From assembly GCF_042610495.1 (NCBI RefSeq), contig NZ_JBHGAP010000005.1:1-64000 (forward strand): a stretch of 64,000 nucleotides of DNA, in the 5' to 3' direction. Position numbers and translations under genes: made by a program. The notes below the pieces were generated by a model that ran no database searches, was not told the DNA's origin, and was given only the letters and a program-made list of their open reading frames with translations. Numbering within the stretch: the stretch's first letter is position 1; the number at the start of each line of letters is the position of its first letter. Positions 55,278-63,011 of this stretch are shown here, in pieces. The DNA is from RU20A sp042610495 (lineage in GTDB: Bacteria; Pseudomonadota; Alphaproteobacteria; Rhizobiales; Rhizobiaceae).

Positions 55278-56069
55278 TCACGTCGGCGGCGCGGACCGCC
55301 GCCGCAGCCATGCGGCGAGAACGACGCCTGCGAGCGCCAGCGCGAGGCCGTACCAGGTGACGGCATATTGCAGGTGGTTGTTGGGAAGATCCACCTGGGT
55401 GACGCCGCCGATGGGGAGGCCGCCGGGGTTTGCAGTCGCATCGGCATCCACGAAGAGCGGCAGGACGCGGGCCGGGTCGAGGCCGGCCGAGGTGGTCATG
55501 GCGGCCAGGTCTTTCCAGTAGAAGACGTTCTTGGCCGTGTCATTGTCCGGCACGAGCATGGAGGGCTTGGCGGCGAGCGGCGGGCGGGCGAGGCCGGTGA
55601 TGGTCACCTGCCCTGCGATCTGGCCTTCCGGCCGTTTGGCGGCGTCCTTGCGGTCATAGGGCACGAAGCCACGGTTGACGAAGAGGCTGCGGCCATCCGG
55701 AAGCATCAGCGGCGTGAAGACGTAGAAGCCGCTTTCGCCATCATAGGTCGCCAGGAAATGCCGTTCGCGGGCGTGATCGAAGGTACCATCGACGGTGACG
55801 GTGCGGTAGTCGATGTCCTCGCCGCGCGACTGCGCCGCCTCGATTTCGGCCAGCGGAACGGGCGGCGCCGCGCGGCGCTCGGCGATGGTGGCGATCAGTG
55901 CTTCCTTCCAGTGCAGCCGCTCCACCTGCCAGGTGCCGAGCGACAGCAGGATGGCGAAGGCGGCGAGAAGCAGGGCGACGGTGACGGCGAGCGGCAGGCG
56001 GCGGCGCGGCCGGGCGGTGGACGCCCCGGCCGTGGCGGCCTGCCCTTCGGCGGGGCGTGCCTCAGTCAC
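55278..56069 (-). CDS. surf1: SURF1-family cytochrome oxidase assembly protein
   Basis: This 263-residue protein has two transmembrane helices (LAVTVALLLAAFAILLSLGTWQVERL near residue 30 and QYAVTWYGLALALAGVVLAAWL at the end) around the periplasmic SURF1 domain (GLARPPLAAKPSMLVPDND, NVFYWKDLAAM, PNNHLQYAVTW). It helps insert heme a into subunit I. The GTG start at 56069 overlaps the DUF983 stop, so the genes are coupled. Confidence 0.94.
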   Translation of the reverse strand: MTEARPAEGQAATAGASTARPRRRLPLAVTVALLLAAFAILLSLGTWQVERLHWKEALIATIAERRAAPPVPLAEIEAAQSRGEDIDYRTVTVDGTFDHARERHFLATYDGESGFYVFTPLMLPDGRSLFVNRGFVPYDRKDAAKRPEGQIAGQVTITGLARPPLAAKPSMLVPDNDTAKNVFYWKDLAAMTTSAGLDPARVLPLFVDADATANPGGLPIGGVTQVDLPNNHLQYAVTWYGLALALAGVVLAAWLRRRSAPPT

Positions 56070-56445
56070 GGTCGATCTGCCCCTGCCCTGCCTTGTTGCG
56101 GTATTGCAGGTTGATCAGCACGCCCTTCAGCATGCGCATGAGCGCGAGGCTGAGGATGGTCGCCATCGGGATCCAGACGATGAAATGCAGCCAGAGGGGC
56201 GGCTGCCAGTTGATCTCCGCCCACAACGCCGCGCCGACCACGACGAAACCGACGATGAGAATGACGAAGACCACCGGACCGTCGCCGGCATCCGCGAAGC
56301 CGTAATCGAGATCGCAGGCCGTGCAGCGCGGCTTCGGCTTGACGAGACCGTCGAACAGCTTGCCCTGGCCACAGCGCGGGCACAGGCCGCGCAGGCCGGT
56401 CATCACGGGATCGACCGGCGCGAAATGGGCGTGGTCATCAGACAT
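56062..56445 (-). CDS. DUF983 membrane protein
   Basis: This 127-residue protein has two CxxC pairs forming a zinc-ribbon-like motif (LCPRCGQGKLF, CTACDLDYG) and two transmembrane helices (VVFVILIVGFVVVGAALW, LHFIVWIPMATILSLALM). The family is always found near aa3 oxidase genes and is thought to assist assembly; the precise role is unknown. It overlaps surf1 by 8 bp. Confidence 0.92.
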   Translation of the reverse strand: MSDDHAHFAPVDPVMTGLRGLCPRCGQGKLFDGLVKPKPRCTACDLDYGFADAGDGPVVFVILIVGFVVVGAALWAEINWQPPLWLHFIVWIPMATILSLALMRMLKGVLINLQYRNKAGQGQIDRD

Positions 56446-56621
56446 GTCGTTCTCCTCGCTCCTGCGGCGTCTCCCGTCCGGACCCTACCCCGAACCGCCG
56501 CGCGACACACCGCGTGGATGTGACGCAGGTGTCGCATCAGCCTGCCGGCGACCTCGCGGCCGCCCGGCCTTCGTCACTGTCTCCCGGCCCGCCCTGTGAC
56601 AGGGCAGGCGCTGCAATGGAA

Positions 56622-56652
56622 AGGGGCGGCTTTGCAGACCGCAAGCCGCCCC
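56622..56652 (-). terminator. Probable terminator after ctaE
   Basis: On the minus strand GGGGCGGCTT pairs with AAGCCGCCCC, followed by TTTCC. It sits about 30 bp past the ctaE stop codon, so DUF983 and surf1 may have their own promoter or rely on read-through. Confidence 0.7.
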
Positions 56653-56681
56653 CATGATGGTCCCGTCAGATCACCCGCGGC

Positions 56682-57560
56682 TCAGCCCTGGTGAAGCGGC
56701 GCGCCCCAGCCACCCCAGATGTAGATGGAGAAGAACAGGAAGAGCCAGACGACGTCGACGAAATGCCAGTACCAGGCGGCGGCCTCGAAGCCGAAGTGCT
56801 GCTTCGGCGTGAAATCGCCGCGCAGTGCCCGGATGAGGCAGACGATCAGGAAGATCGTGCCGACGAGGACGTGGAAGCCGTGGAAGCCGGTGGCCATGAA
56901 GAAGGTGGCACCGTAGATGGAATCCTTGAAGGCGAAGGGCGCGTGAACATATTCGTAGCCCTGCACGAAGGAGAATAGCAGGCCGAGGAGCACGGTCAGC
57001 GTCAGGCCGTTGACGAGGCCTTTGCGGTCACCGTGCAGCAGCGCATGGTGCGCCCAGGTGACCGTCGTGCCCGACAGAAGCAGGATGACGGTGTTGTAGA
57101 GCGGCAGGTGCCAGGGATCGATGACCTCGATGCCCTTCGGCGGCCACTCACCGCCGGTGAAGGTGGCGCGGGTGGCCTGGATCGCTTCGCCAGGGAAGAG
57201 GCTGGCGTCGAAATAGGCCCAGAACCAGGCGACGAAGAACATCACTTCCGAGGCGATGAACATGATCATGCCGTAGCGCAGGTGCAGCGACACGACGCGC
57301 GTGTGGTGCCCCTCGTGGGCTTCCTTGATCGTATCGCCCCACCAGCCGAACATGGTGTAGATGACCAGCGCGAGGCCGATGAAGAAGACCCACGGATTGG
57401 CCATTTCCAGGCCGAACAGCTTGAACGAGCCGCCCGAGAGATAGCGCATGTAGCCGACACCGCCGAAGGCCATGACGAAGGCGCCGATGGAGGCCAGCAG
57501 CGGCCACGGGCTCGGGTCGATGATATGGTAGTCGTGGTTTTTCTGGTGTGCATCGGCCAT
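56682..57560 (-). CDS. ctaE: Cytochrome c oxidase subunit III (aa3 type)
   Basis: This 292-residue protein is subunit III with seven transmembrane helices. It has the typical HDYHIIDPSPWPLLASIGAF start, FIASEVMFFVAWFWAYF, WHLPLYNTVILLLSGTTVTWAHHAL and GFHGFHVLVGTIFL, ending HFVDVVWLFLFF. ATG 57560 is used. It stabilises the proton-pumping core of the oxidase. Confidence 0.97.
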   Translation of the reverse strand: MADAHQKNHDYHIIDPSPWPLLASIGAFVMAFGGVGYMRYLSGGSFKLFGLEMANPWVFFIGLALVIYTMFGWWGDTIKEAHEGHHTRVVSLHLRYGMIMFIASEVMFFVAWFWAYFDASLFPGEAIQATRATFTGGEWPPKGIEVIDPWHLPLYNTVILLLSGTTVTWAHHALLHGDRKGLVNGLTLTVLLGLLFSFVQGYEYVHAPFAFKDSIYGATFFMATGFHGFHVLVGTIFLIVCLIRALRGDFTPKQHFGFEAAAWYWHFVDVVWLFLFFSIYIWGGWGAPLHQG

Positions 57561-57619
57561 GTCAGTGATCCCCGATAGTCCTCTCTCAGGCCGCCCCGGT
57601 AAACCCGAAGCGACCATCC

Positions 57620-58246
57620 TCACAGTTTCGATTTGACCTCTGTCCCGGTCTTCACCTCGGCGACCGGCTTCGACGGTTCGCGGGGGTAGAAGGTGTAGGA
57701 CAGCGTCATGAGCTTGATATCGCGCGTTTCCGGCTGGTCGACGATGGCCGGGTCGATGAAGAAGACGACCGGCATGTCGCGCTCCTCGCCCGGCTGCAGC
57801 GTCGTTTCCGTGAAGCAGAAGCACGCGACCTTGTTGAAATAGGCCCCGCCCTGCATGGGCGTGACGTTGAAGGTCGCCTGACCCGTCGTCGGACGGTCGG
57901 CAAGGTTCTTCACGCGGTAATTGATCTGGACCGTCTCGCCGATCCGCATCTCGACATCGCGGTCGACCGGCTTGAACGACCAGGGCAGGCCGCCGCCGGT
58001 ATTGGCGTCGAAGGTCACCTTTATGGTGCGGTCCAGCACCGTGTCGGAGACCTGCTCGACGCGCTGCGTCGTGCCATTATAGCCGGTGACGCGGCAGAAG
58101 AGATCGTAGAGCGGCACGGCGGCATAGGAGGCGCCGACCATGGCGGCGACGAAGGTGACGCAGCTCGCCACGATGATGCCGTTGTTGCGCTCGCGGCGGG
58201 CGTCCTTCGTTTCCGTCTGCGCTTCGGTGCGCGGGGCGTCGGTCAT
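57620..58246 (-). CDS. ctaG: Cytochrome c oxidase assembly protein CtaG (Cox11)
   Basis: This 208-residue copper chaperone has one transmembrane helix (GIIVASCVTFVAAMVGASYAAV) and a periplasmic domain with the copper-binding motif ACFCFTETTLQPGE, as well as VPLYDLFCRVTGYNGTTQ. It delivers copper to the CuB centre of subunit I. It overlaps the upstream coxF gene by four bases. Confidence 0.96.
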   Translation of the reverse strand: MTDAPRTEAQTETKDARRERNNGIIVASCVTFVAAMVGASYAAVPLYDLFCRVTGYNGTTQRVEQVSDTVLDRTIKVTFDANTGGGLPWSFKPVDRDVEMRIGETVQINYRVKNLADRPTTGQATFNVTPMQGGAYFNKVACFCFTETTLQPGEERDMPVVFFIDPAIVDQPETRDIKLMTLSYTFYPREPSKPVAEVKTGTEVKSKL

Positions 58247-58386
58247 AGCGCCATCGTCCCCGTTGCGAACTTGATGACGGTGATGACGTAGAAGAGGACG
58301 ACGAGGCCGCCGAGAACGAGGCCGAGCGCGATATTGCGGCCGCGGCGGGATTTCTTCTGCTTGTCGGTGAGCGTCACGGTTTCCAT
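58243..58386 (-). CDS. coxF: CoxF-like small membrane protein of the oxidase operon
   Basis: This 47-residue single-helix protein (METVTLTDKQKKSRRGRN, then ALGLVLGGLVVLFYVITVIKF in outline) lies between ctaB and ctaG, the position of CoxF in rhizobial operons. It overlaps ctaG at its 3' end and shares a base with the ctaB stop at its start. Its role is probably assembly-related. Confidence 0.88.
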   Translation of the reverse strand: METVTLTDKQKKSRRGRNIALGLVLGGLVVLFYVITVIKFATGTMAL

Positions 58387-59336
58387 CACAGGCCTCCTGC
58401 AAGGCCCGCCAGGAGCGGAGCAACGAGATGGTCGACCATCAGCGCGGTGAAGATGGCGAAGAGATAGAGGATGGAATAGCCGAAGAGCTTCTTGGCCGGC
58501 ACCATGCGCTCGTCGCCATCGGGCATGCGCAGCACGCCGACCGACGACCAGACAAGACAGAGGCCGAGCAGGCCGGCGACGACACCGTAGCCGAGACTCG
58601 AGAAGCCGAGGATGGTGGGCACGACGCCGATGGCAGCCGTCAGCACGGCATAGGCGAGGATCTGGCGCTTCGTGGCGCCCTCGCCCGCCACATTCGGCAG
58701 CATGGGCACGCCGACGGCGCCATATTCGCGCATCTTGAAGAGGGCGAGCGCCCAGAAATGCGCCGGCGTCCACAGGAAGATGATGAGGAAGAGAACGACG
58801 CTCTCGACGGAGACGCCGCCCGTCACGCAGGCCCAGCCGATCATGGGCGGGAAGGCGCCTGCTGCACCGCCGATGACGATGTTCTGCGAGGTCCAGCGCT
58901 TCAGCCACATGGTGTAGATGACGGCATAGAAGAAGATGGTGAAGGCCAGAAGGCCGGCGGACACCCAGTTGACCGCAAGGCCGAGGATGCCGACCGAGAA
59001 GAAGGACAGAACAAGACCGAAAGCGAGCGCTTCCTGCGGGCTGACGCGGCCGGCGGGAATGGGGCGCGTCGCGGTGCGGGTCATGCGTGCGTCGATATCG
59101 GCATCGTACCACATGTTGAGCGCGCCGGACGCGCCGGCACCAACCGCGATGCAGAGAATGGCGATGAAGCCCATGAAGGGATTGATATGGCCCGGTGCCA
59201 TGACGAGCCCGGCCAACGCGGTGAAGACGACGAGCGACATGACGCGCGGCTTCAGCAGCGCGAAGAAGTCACGGGGGCTCGCCTCGGAAAGGGCGACTGC
59301 GCCCGTCGTGCTGCTCGTTGCGTCGATAACCGTCAT
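58386..59336 (-). CDS. ctaB: Protoheme IX farnesyltransferase (heme O synthase)
   Basis: This 316-residue UbiA-type prenyltransferase has seven or eight transmembrane helices and the Asp-rich motif NMWYDADIDARMTRTATRPIPAGR, plus FLWTPAHFWALALFKMREYGAVGVPMLP in outline. It attaches a farnesyl chain to heme b to make heme o, the precursor of the heme a of this oxidase. ATG 59336 is chosen because MTVIDATS precedes the first helix. Confidence 0.96.
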   Translation of the reverse strand: MTVIDATSSTTGAVALSEASPRDFFALLKPRVMSLVVFTALAGLVMAPGHINPFMGFIAILCIAVGAGASGALNMWYDADIDARMTRTATRPIPAGRVSPQEALAFGLVLSFFSVGILGLAVNWVSAGLLAFTIFFYAVIYTMWLKRWTSQNIVIGGAAGAFPPMIGWACVTGGVSVESVVLFLIIFLWTPAHFWALALFKMREYGAVGVPMLPNVAGEGATKRQILAYAVLTAAIGVVPTILGFSSLGYGVVAGLLGLCLVWSSVGVLRMPDGDERMVPAKKLFGYSILYLFAIFTALMVDHLVAPLLAGLAGGL

Positions 59337-59403
59337 GTTCTTAACCCTGCTACACCAGCGCCTTCGGGATCTCCCCGGCATCCCAAGCGCCGTCTTTCTG
59401 TCC

Positions 59404-59441
59404 GGAAGAAGGCCGCAACCCGTGCGGCCTTCTTCCTTTTT
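59404..59441. terminator. Strong hairpin between ctaD and ctaB
   Basis: GGAAGAAGGCCGC (59404-59416) pairs perfectly with GCGGCCTTCTTCC (59424-59436) around a 7-nt loop. The T-run TTTTT (59437-59441) is on the plus strand, that is upstream of the hairpin for the minus-strand operon. It could be a partial terminator, processing or mRNA-stability element between ctaD and ctaB. Confidence 0.75.
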
Positions 59442-59443
59442 GC

Positions 59444-61150
59444 TTACTTGATGCGCGGCAGCTGTTCCCACTGGTGGAACGGCGGCGGCGACGAGAGCTG
59501 CCATTCCAGCGTGTTGGCACCGACACCCCACGGATTGTCGCCGGCGACGCGCTTCTTGGCGAAGGCTTCGAAGACGCCGTAGAGGAAGATCAGCACGCCG
59601 ACGCCGGCAATATAGGAGCCGTAGGACGAGACGTGGTTCCAGCCGGCAAAGGCATCCGGATAGTCGATGTAGCGGCGCGGCATGCCGGCCAGACCCAGGA
59701 AGTGCTGCGGGAAGAAGACCAGGTTCACGCCGATGAACATGACCCAGAAGTGCAGCTTGCCGATGAACTCGGAGTACATGTAGCCGGTCATCTTCGGGAA
59801 CCAGTAGTACCAGGCCGCGAAGATGGCGAAGACGGCGCCGAGCGACAGAACGTAGTGGAAGTGGGCCACGACGTAATAGGTGTCATGCAGGGCACGGTCG
59901 AGGCCGGCATTGGCGAGCTGGACGCCCGTCACGCCACCGACGGTGAAGAGGAAGACGAAGCCGATAGCCCAGACCATCGGGGTCGCGAAGCGGATCGAGC
60001 CGCCCCACATGGTCGCGATCCAGGAGAAGATCTTGATGCCGGTGGGCACCGCGATCACCATGGTGGCGAAGACGAAGTAGCGCTGCGTGTCGAGCGACAG
60101 GCCGACCGTGTACATGTGGTGCGCCCACACGACGAAACCGACGGCGCCGATGGCGACCATGGCATAGGCCATGCCGAGGTAGCCGAAGACCGGCTTCTTC
60201 GAGAAGGTGGAAATGATGTGGCTGATGATGCCGAAGCCGGGCAGGATCAGGATGTACACTTCCGGGTGACCGAAGAACCAGAACAGGTGCTGGAAGAGAA
60301 CCGGGTCACCGCCGCCTTCGGGCGCGAAGAAGGTGGTGCCGAAGTTGCGGTCCGTCAGAAGCATGGTGATGCCGCCGGCGAGAACCGGGAGCGACAGCAG
60401 CAGCAGGAAGGCGGTGACCAGAACCGACCAGGCGAAGAGCGGCATCTTGTGCAGCGTCATGCCCGGAGCGCGCATGTTCAGGATGGTGGTGATGAAATTG
60501 ATGGCGCCGAGGATCGACGAGGCACCGGCAATGTGCAGGCCGAGGATCACGAGGTCCATGGCCGGGCCGGGCTGGCCGGACGTCGACAGCGGCGGATAGA
60601 TGGTCCAGCCGCCGCCCGAGCCGTAGGCGCCGGCCGGGCCTTCGACGAACATCGACAGAAGCACCAGCAGGAAGGCCGGAACGATCAGCCAGAAGGAGAT
60701 GTTGTTCATGCGCGGGAACGCCATGTCGGGCGCGCCGATCATGATCGGCACCATCCAGTTGGCGAAGCCGCCGATGAGGGCCGGCATGACCATGAAGAAG
60801 ATCATGATGAGCGCATGCGCCGTCGTGAAGACGTTGTACATGTGCTTGCCGCCGTCGATGGCCGCATCACCCTCGAAGCCGTAGACCATGGAGGCCAGGC
60901 CGTGGAAGATCTGGATGCCCGGCTCGGCGAGCTCCATGCGCATGATGATCGACAGCGTGCCGCCGATGAGGCCGGCGATGATCGCGAAGATCAGGTAGAG
61001 CGTGCCGATGTCCTTGTGGTTGGTCGACAGGAACCAACGCGCAAAGAAGGAGAGCGGCTGATGGGCGTGGTCATGGTCATGACCGTGGCCATGCGCGGCA
61101 TGATCGTGCCCGGCATGATCGTGATTGTGGTGGGCGGAAGATCCGGCCAT
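59444..61150 (-). CDS. ctaD: Cytochrome c oxidase subunit I (aa3 type)
   Basis: This 568-residue catalytic subunit with 12 transmembrane helices holds heme a, heme a3 and CuB. Diagnostic stretches are FFGHPEVYILILPGFG, WAHHMYTVG and DTYYVVAHFHYVLSLG. The N-terminus is His-rich (NHDHAGHDHAAHGHGHDHDH), unusual in length but seen in rhizobial homologues. It follows ctaC by 16 bp and is part of the same transcript. Confidence 0.98.
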   Translation of the reverse strand: MAGSSAHHNHDHAGHDHAAHGHGHDHDHAHQPLSFFARWFLSTNHKDIGTLYLIFAIIAGLIGGTLSIIMRMELAEPGIQIFHGLASMVYGFEGDAAIDGGKHMYNVFTTAHALIMIFFMVMPALIGGFANWMVPIMIGAPDMAFPRMNNISFWLIVPAFLLVLLSMFVEGPAGAYGSGGGWTIYPPLSTSGQPGPAMDLVILGLHIAGASSILGAINFITTILNMRAPGMTLHKMPLFAWSVLVTAFLLLLSLPVLAGGITMLLTDRNFGTTFFAPEGGGDPVLFQHLFWFFGHPEVYILILPGFGIISHIISTFSKKPVFGYLGMAYAMVAIGAVGFVVWAHHMYTVGLSLDTQRYFVFATMVIAVPTGIKIFSWIATMWGGSIRFATPMVWAIGFVFLFTVGGVTGVQLANAGLDRALHDTYYVVAHFHYVLSLGAVFAIFAAWYYWFPKMTGYMYSEFIGKLHFWVMFIGVNLVFFPQHFLGLAGMPRRYIDYPDAFAGWNHVSSYGSYIAGVGVLIFLYGVFEAFAKKRVAGDNPWGVGANTLEWQLSSPPPFHQWEQLPRIK

Positions 61151-61166
61151 GGTTGTCCCCTCCAGA

Positions 61167-62042
61167 TTACTTGGCGTTGTCGGCGACGGTGAGCGACTTG
61201 GCTCCGTCGACGGCGGCCATCAGAGCCTTGTTGGCCTCGCCCAGATTGGTGGCGGCGGCAGCGATCCAGGCGTCGTACTTGTCCTTGGCGACAACGCGTA
61301 CGGCGATCGGCATGTAGGCATGGTCCTTGCCGCACAGCTCGGAACACTGGCCGTAATAGAGGCCTTCCTTCTCGGCGCGGAACCAGGTTTCGTTCAGGCG
61401 GCCCGGGATCGCGTCGATCTTCACGCCGAAGGCCGGCATGGCGAAGGCGTGGATGACGTCAGCGGCGGTGACGAGCAGACGGACATTGGCGCCGACGGGA
61501 ACGACGACTTCGTTGTCGACGGCCAGCAGGCGCGGATAGGCGGCAACGTCTTCCTTGCCGGCGGCGGTGCGGTCGGTTTCCTTCAGCATCAGGCTGTCGA
61601 AGGAGACGGGCGTCTCGCCGACCTCATACTCGTAGCTCCAGTACCACTGGTTGCCGGTGGCCTTGACCGTCAGGTCGGCCTTCTCGGGCATGGTGAGCTG
61701 GGCGTTCAGCAGCTGGAAGGAGGGAATGGCGAGGAAGAGCAGGATGATGACCGGGCCGAGCGTCCAGACGATCTCGATCGCCGTGTTGTGGCTGGTCTTG
61801 GAGGGAACCGGGTTGGCGCCCTCGCGGAACTTGACGACCACGATGATGAGCAGAAGCAGAACGAAGAGCGTGATCGGAACGATGAACCACAGTGTGTAGT
61901 GCTCGAACCAGGTCACTTCCTCCATGATCCCGGTGGCGGCCGGCTGAAGCGTCGTCTGCCACGGCTCCGGCTTGTCGGCAAAGGCGGCCGGAGCAAAGAG
62001 CAGACAGGCAAGGGCTGCCAGAACTGCATAAGCTCTTTTCAT
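61167..62042 (-). CDS. ctaC: Cytochrome c oxidase subunit II
   Basis: This 291-residue protein has a signal peptide (AVLAALACLLFAPAAFA), two transmembrane helices (WFIVPITLFVLLLLIIVVV, WTLGPVIILLFLAIPSF) and the CuA domain with C-x3-C motif GQCSELCGKDHAYMPI. It accepts electrons from cytochrome c. ATG 62042 has GGGAGA about nine bases upstream; GTG 62060 is less likely. A perfect FNR-type site lies just upstream. Confidence 0.97.
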   Translation of the reverse strand: MKRAYAVLAALACLLFAPAAFADKPEPWQTTLQPAATGIMEEVTWFEHYTLWFIVPITLFVLLLLIIVVVKFREGANPVPSKTSHNTAIEIVWTLGPVIILLFLAIPSFQLLNAQLTMPEKADLTVKATGNQWYWSYEYEVGETPVSFDSLMLKETDRTAAGKEDVAAYPRLLAVDNEVVVPVGANVRLLVTAADVIHAFAMPAFGVKIDAIPGRLNETWFRAEKEGLYYGQCSELCGKDHAYMPIAVRVVAKDKYDAWIAAAATNLGEANKALMAAVDGAKSLTVADNAK

Positions 62043-62068
62043 CACAATCGTGTCTCCCAAATGCGCGC

Positions 62069-62082
62069 TTGATCAGGATCAA
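62069..62082 (-). promoter_or_regulatory. FNR/FixK-type box upstream of ctaC
   Basis: TTGATCAGGATCAA is an exact match to TTGAT-N4-ATCAA, the consensus of the CRP/FNR family (FixK, FnrN). It is centred about 33 bp before the ctaC start codon, close to the ribosome binding site. This position suggests repression of the aa3 operon at low oxygen rather than activation. Confidence 0.75.
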
Positions 62083-62396
62083 AGCGTTGCGCAGAATCCC
62101 TGCGATACTGAACCGCTTCAAACCACAGTTTGATCCATGCCGCAACATCTGTCCATTCAAGCCCATGCGGCATTTTTGCCCAAACGCAAGGCCTGCGCAG
62201 GCTTGGGGCGATGACGGGGATTTTTGCCGGATTTATCCACATGCCGCCGCTACATCGCAGACCGCCAGGGGGTGGCATCATGGCTTCGGCGACTTCATAA
62301 TTCAGCCATACGCAGTCTTAATGTGCGCCGCGGGGCTTTTCATCCGCACCCGCGGCCTTAAAGAATAGCCTCATGATTCGTAGTTTCGAGGTGTGC
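62083..62396. other. Divergent intergenic region between ctaC and the ialB-type gene
   Basis: No supported gene lies in these 314 bp. It carries a short inverted repeat GCAAGGCCTGCGCAGGCTTGGG in part at about 62189-62208. Promoters for both flanking genes must lie here. Confidence 0.5.
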
Positions 62397-62921
62397 ATGG
62401 GCCGTCGCTCCTATTCCCTGCCCGTCGCGGCGGCTTTTGCCGCGCTTGCGGTGCTCGTGACGTTCAACACGGCCGCCGCGCAGGCGACGCAGCCGGGCAC
62501 GGTGAAGTCCAATCACGGCGCCTGGTCGATCGTCTGCGACCAGCCGGCCGGCGCCACTGCCGAGCAGTGCGCGCTGATGCAGAACGTGATTGCCGAAGAC
62601 CGCCCGGAAGTCGGTCTTTCCGTCGTCGTGCTGAAGACCGCCGACCGCAAGGCGAAGATCCTGCGCGTGCTGGCGCCGCTCGGCGTGCTCCTGCCCAACG
62701 GGCTCGGGCTGAATGTGGACGGCAAGGATATCGGCCGCGCCTATTTCGTGCGCTGCTTCTCCGACGGCTGCTATGCCGAGGTGGTGCTGGAAGAAGAGCT
62801 TCTGAAGACCTTCCGCGCCGGCAAGACCGCCACCTTCATCGTCTTCCAGTCGCCGGAAGAAGGAATCGGCATTCCTGTCGATCTGAAGGGGTTCGGCGAA
62901 GGGTATGACGCGCTGCCGTGA
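62397..62921 (+). CDS. Invasion-associated locus B (IalB) family exported protein
   Basis: This 174-residue protein has a signal peptide (SLPVAAAFAALAVLVTFNTAAAQA), then the IalB fold: NHGAWSIVCDQPAG, CALMQNVI, LPNGLGLNVDGKDI, YFVRCFSDGCYAEVVLE. Two Cys pairs would form disulfides in the periplasm. Originally named in Bartonella, where it aids erythrocyte invasion; in free-living rhizobia the role is unknown. ATG 62397 has GAGGTG upstream; ATG 62373 is in frame. Confidence 0.9.
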   Translation: MGRRSYSLPVAAAFAALAVLVTFNTAAAQATQPGTVKSNHGAWSIVCDQPAGATAEQCALMQNVIAEDRPEVGLSVVVLKTADRKAKILRVLAPLGVLLPNGLGLNVDGKDIGRAYFVRCFSDGCYAEVVLEEELLKTFRAGKTATFIVFQSPEEGIGIPVDLKGFGEGYDALP

Positions 62922-63011
62922 GGGGCGGCAACCGCCTGCGCCCTTCCGCAACTTGCCCTGCACGCGCCGCATCTCTACATGAGAGGGAATGACGCCTTCA
63001 GGAGCCTGCCG

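Noticed and set aside
59474..61192. A 572-codon plus-strand frame antisense to ctaD.
   Set aside because: Shadow of the conserved ctaD gene; Asp/His/Arg/Glu-rich and without domains.
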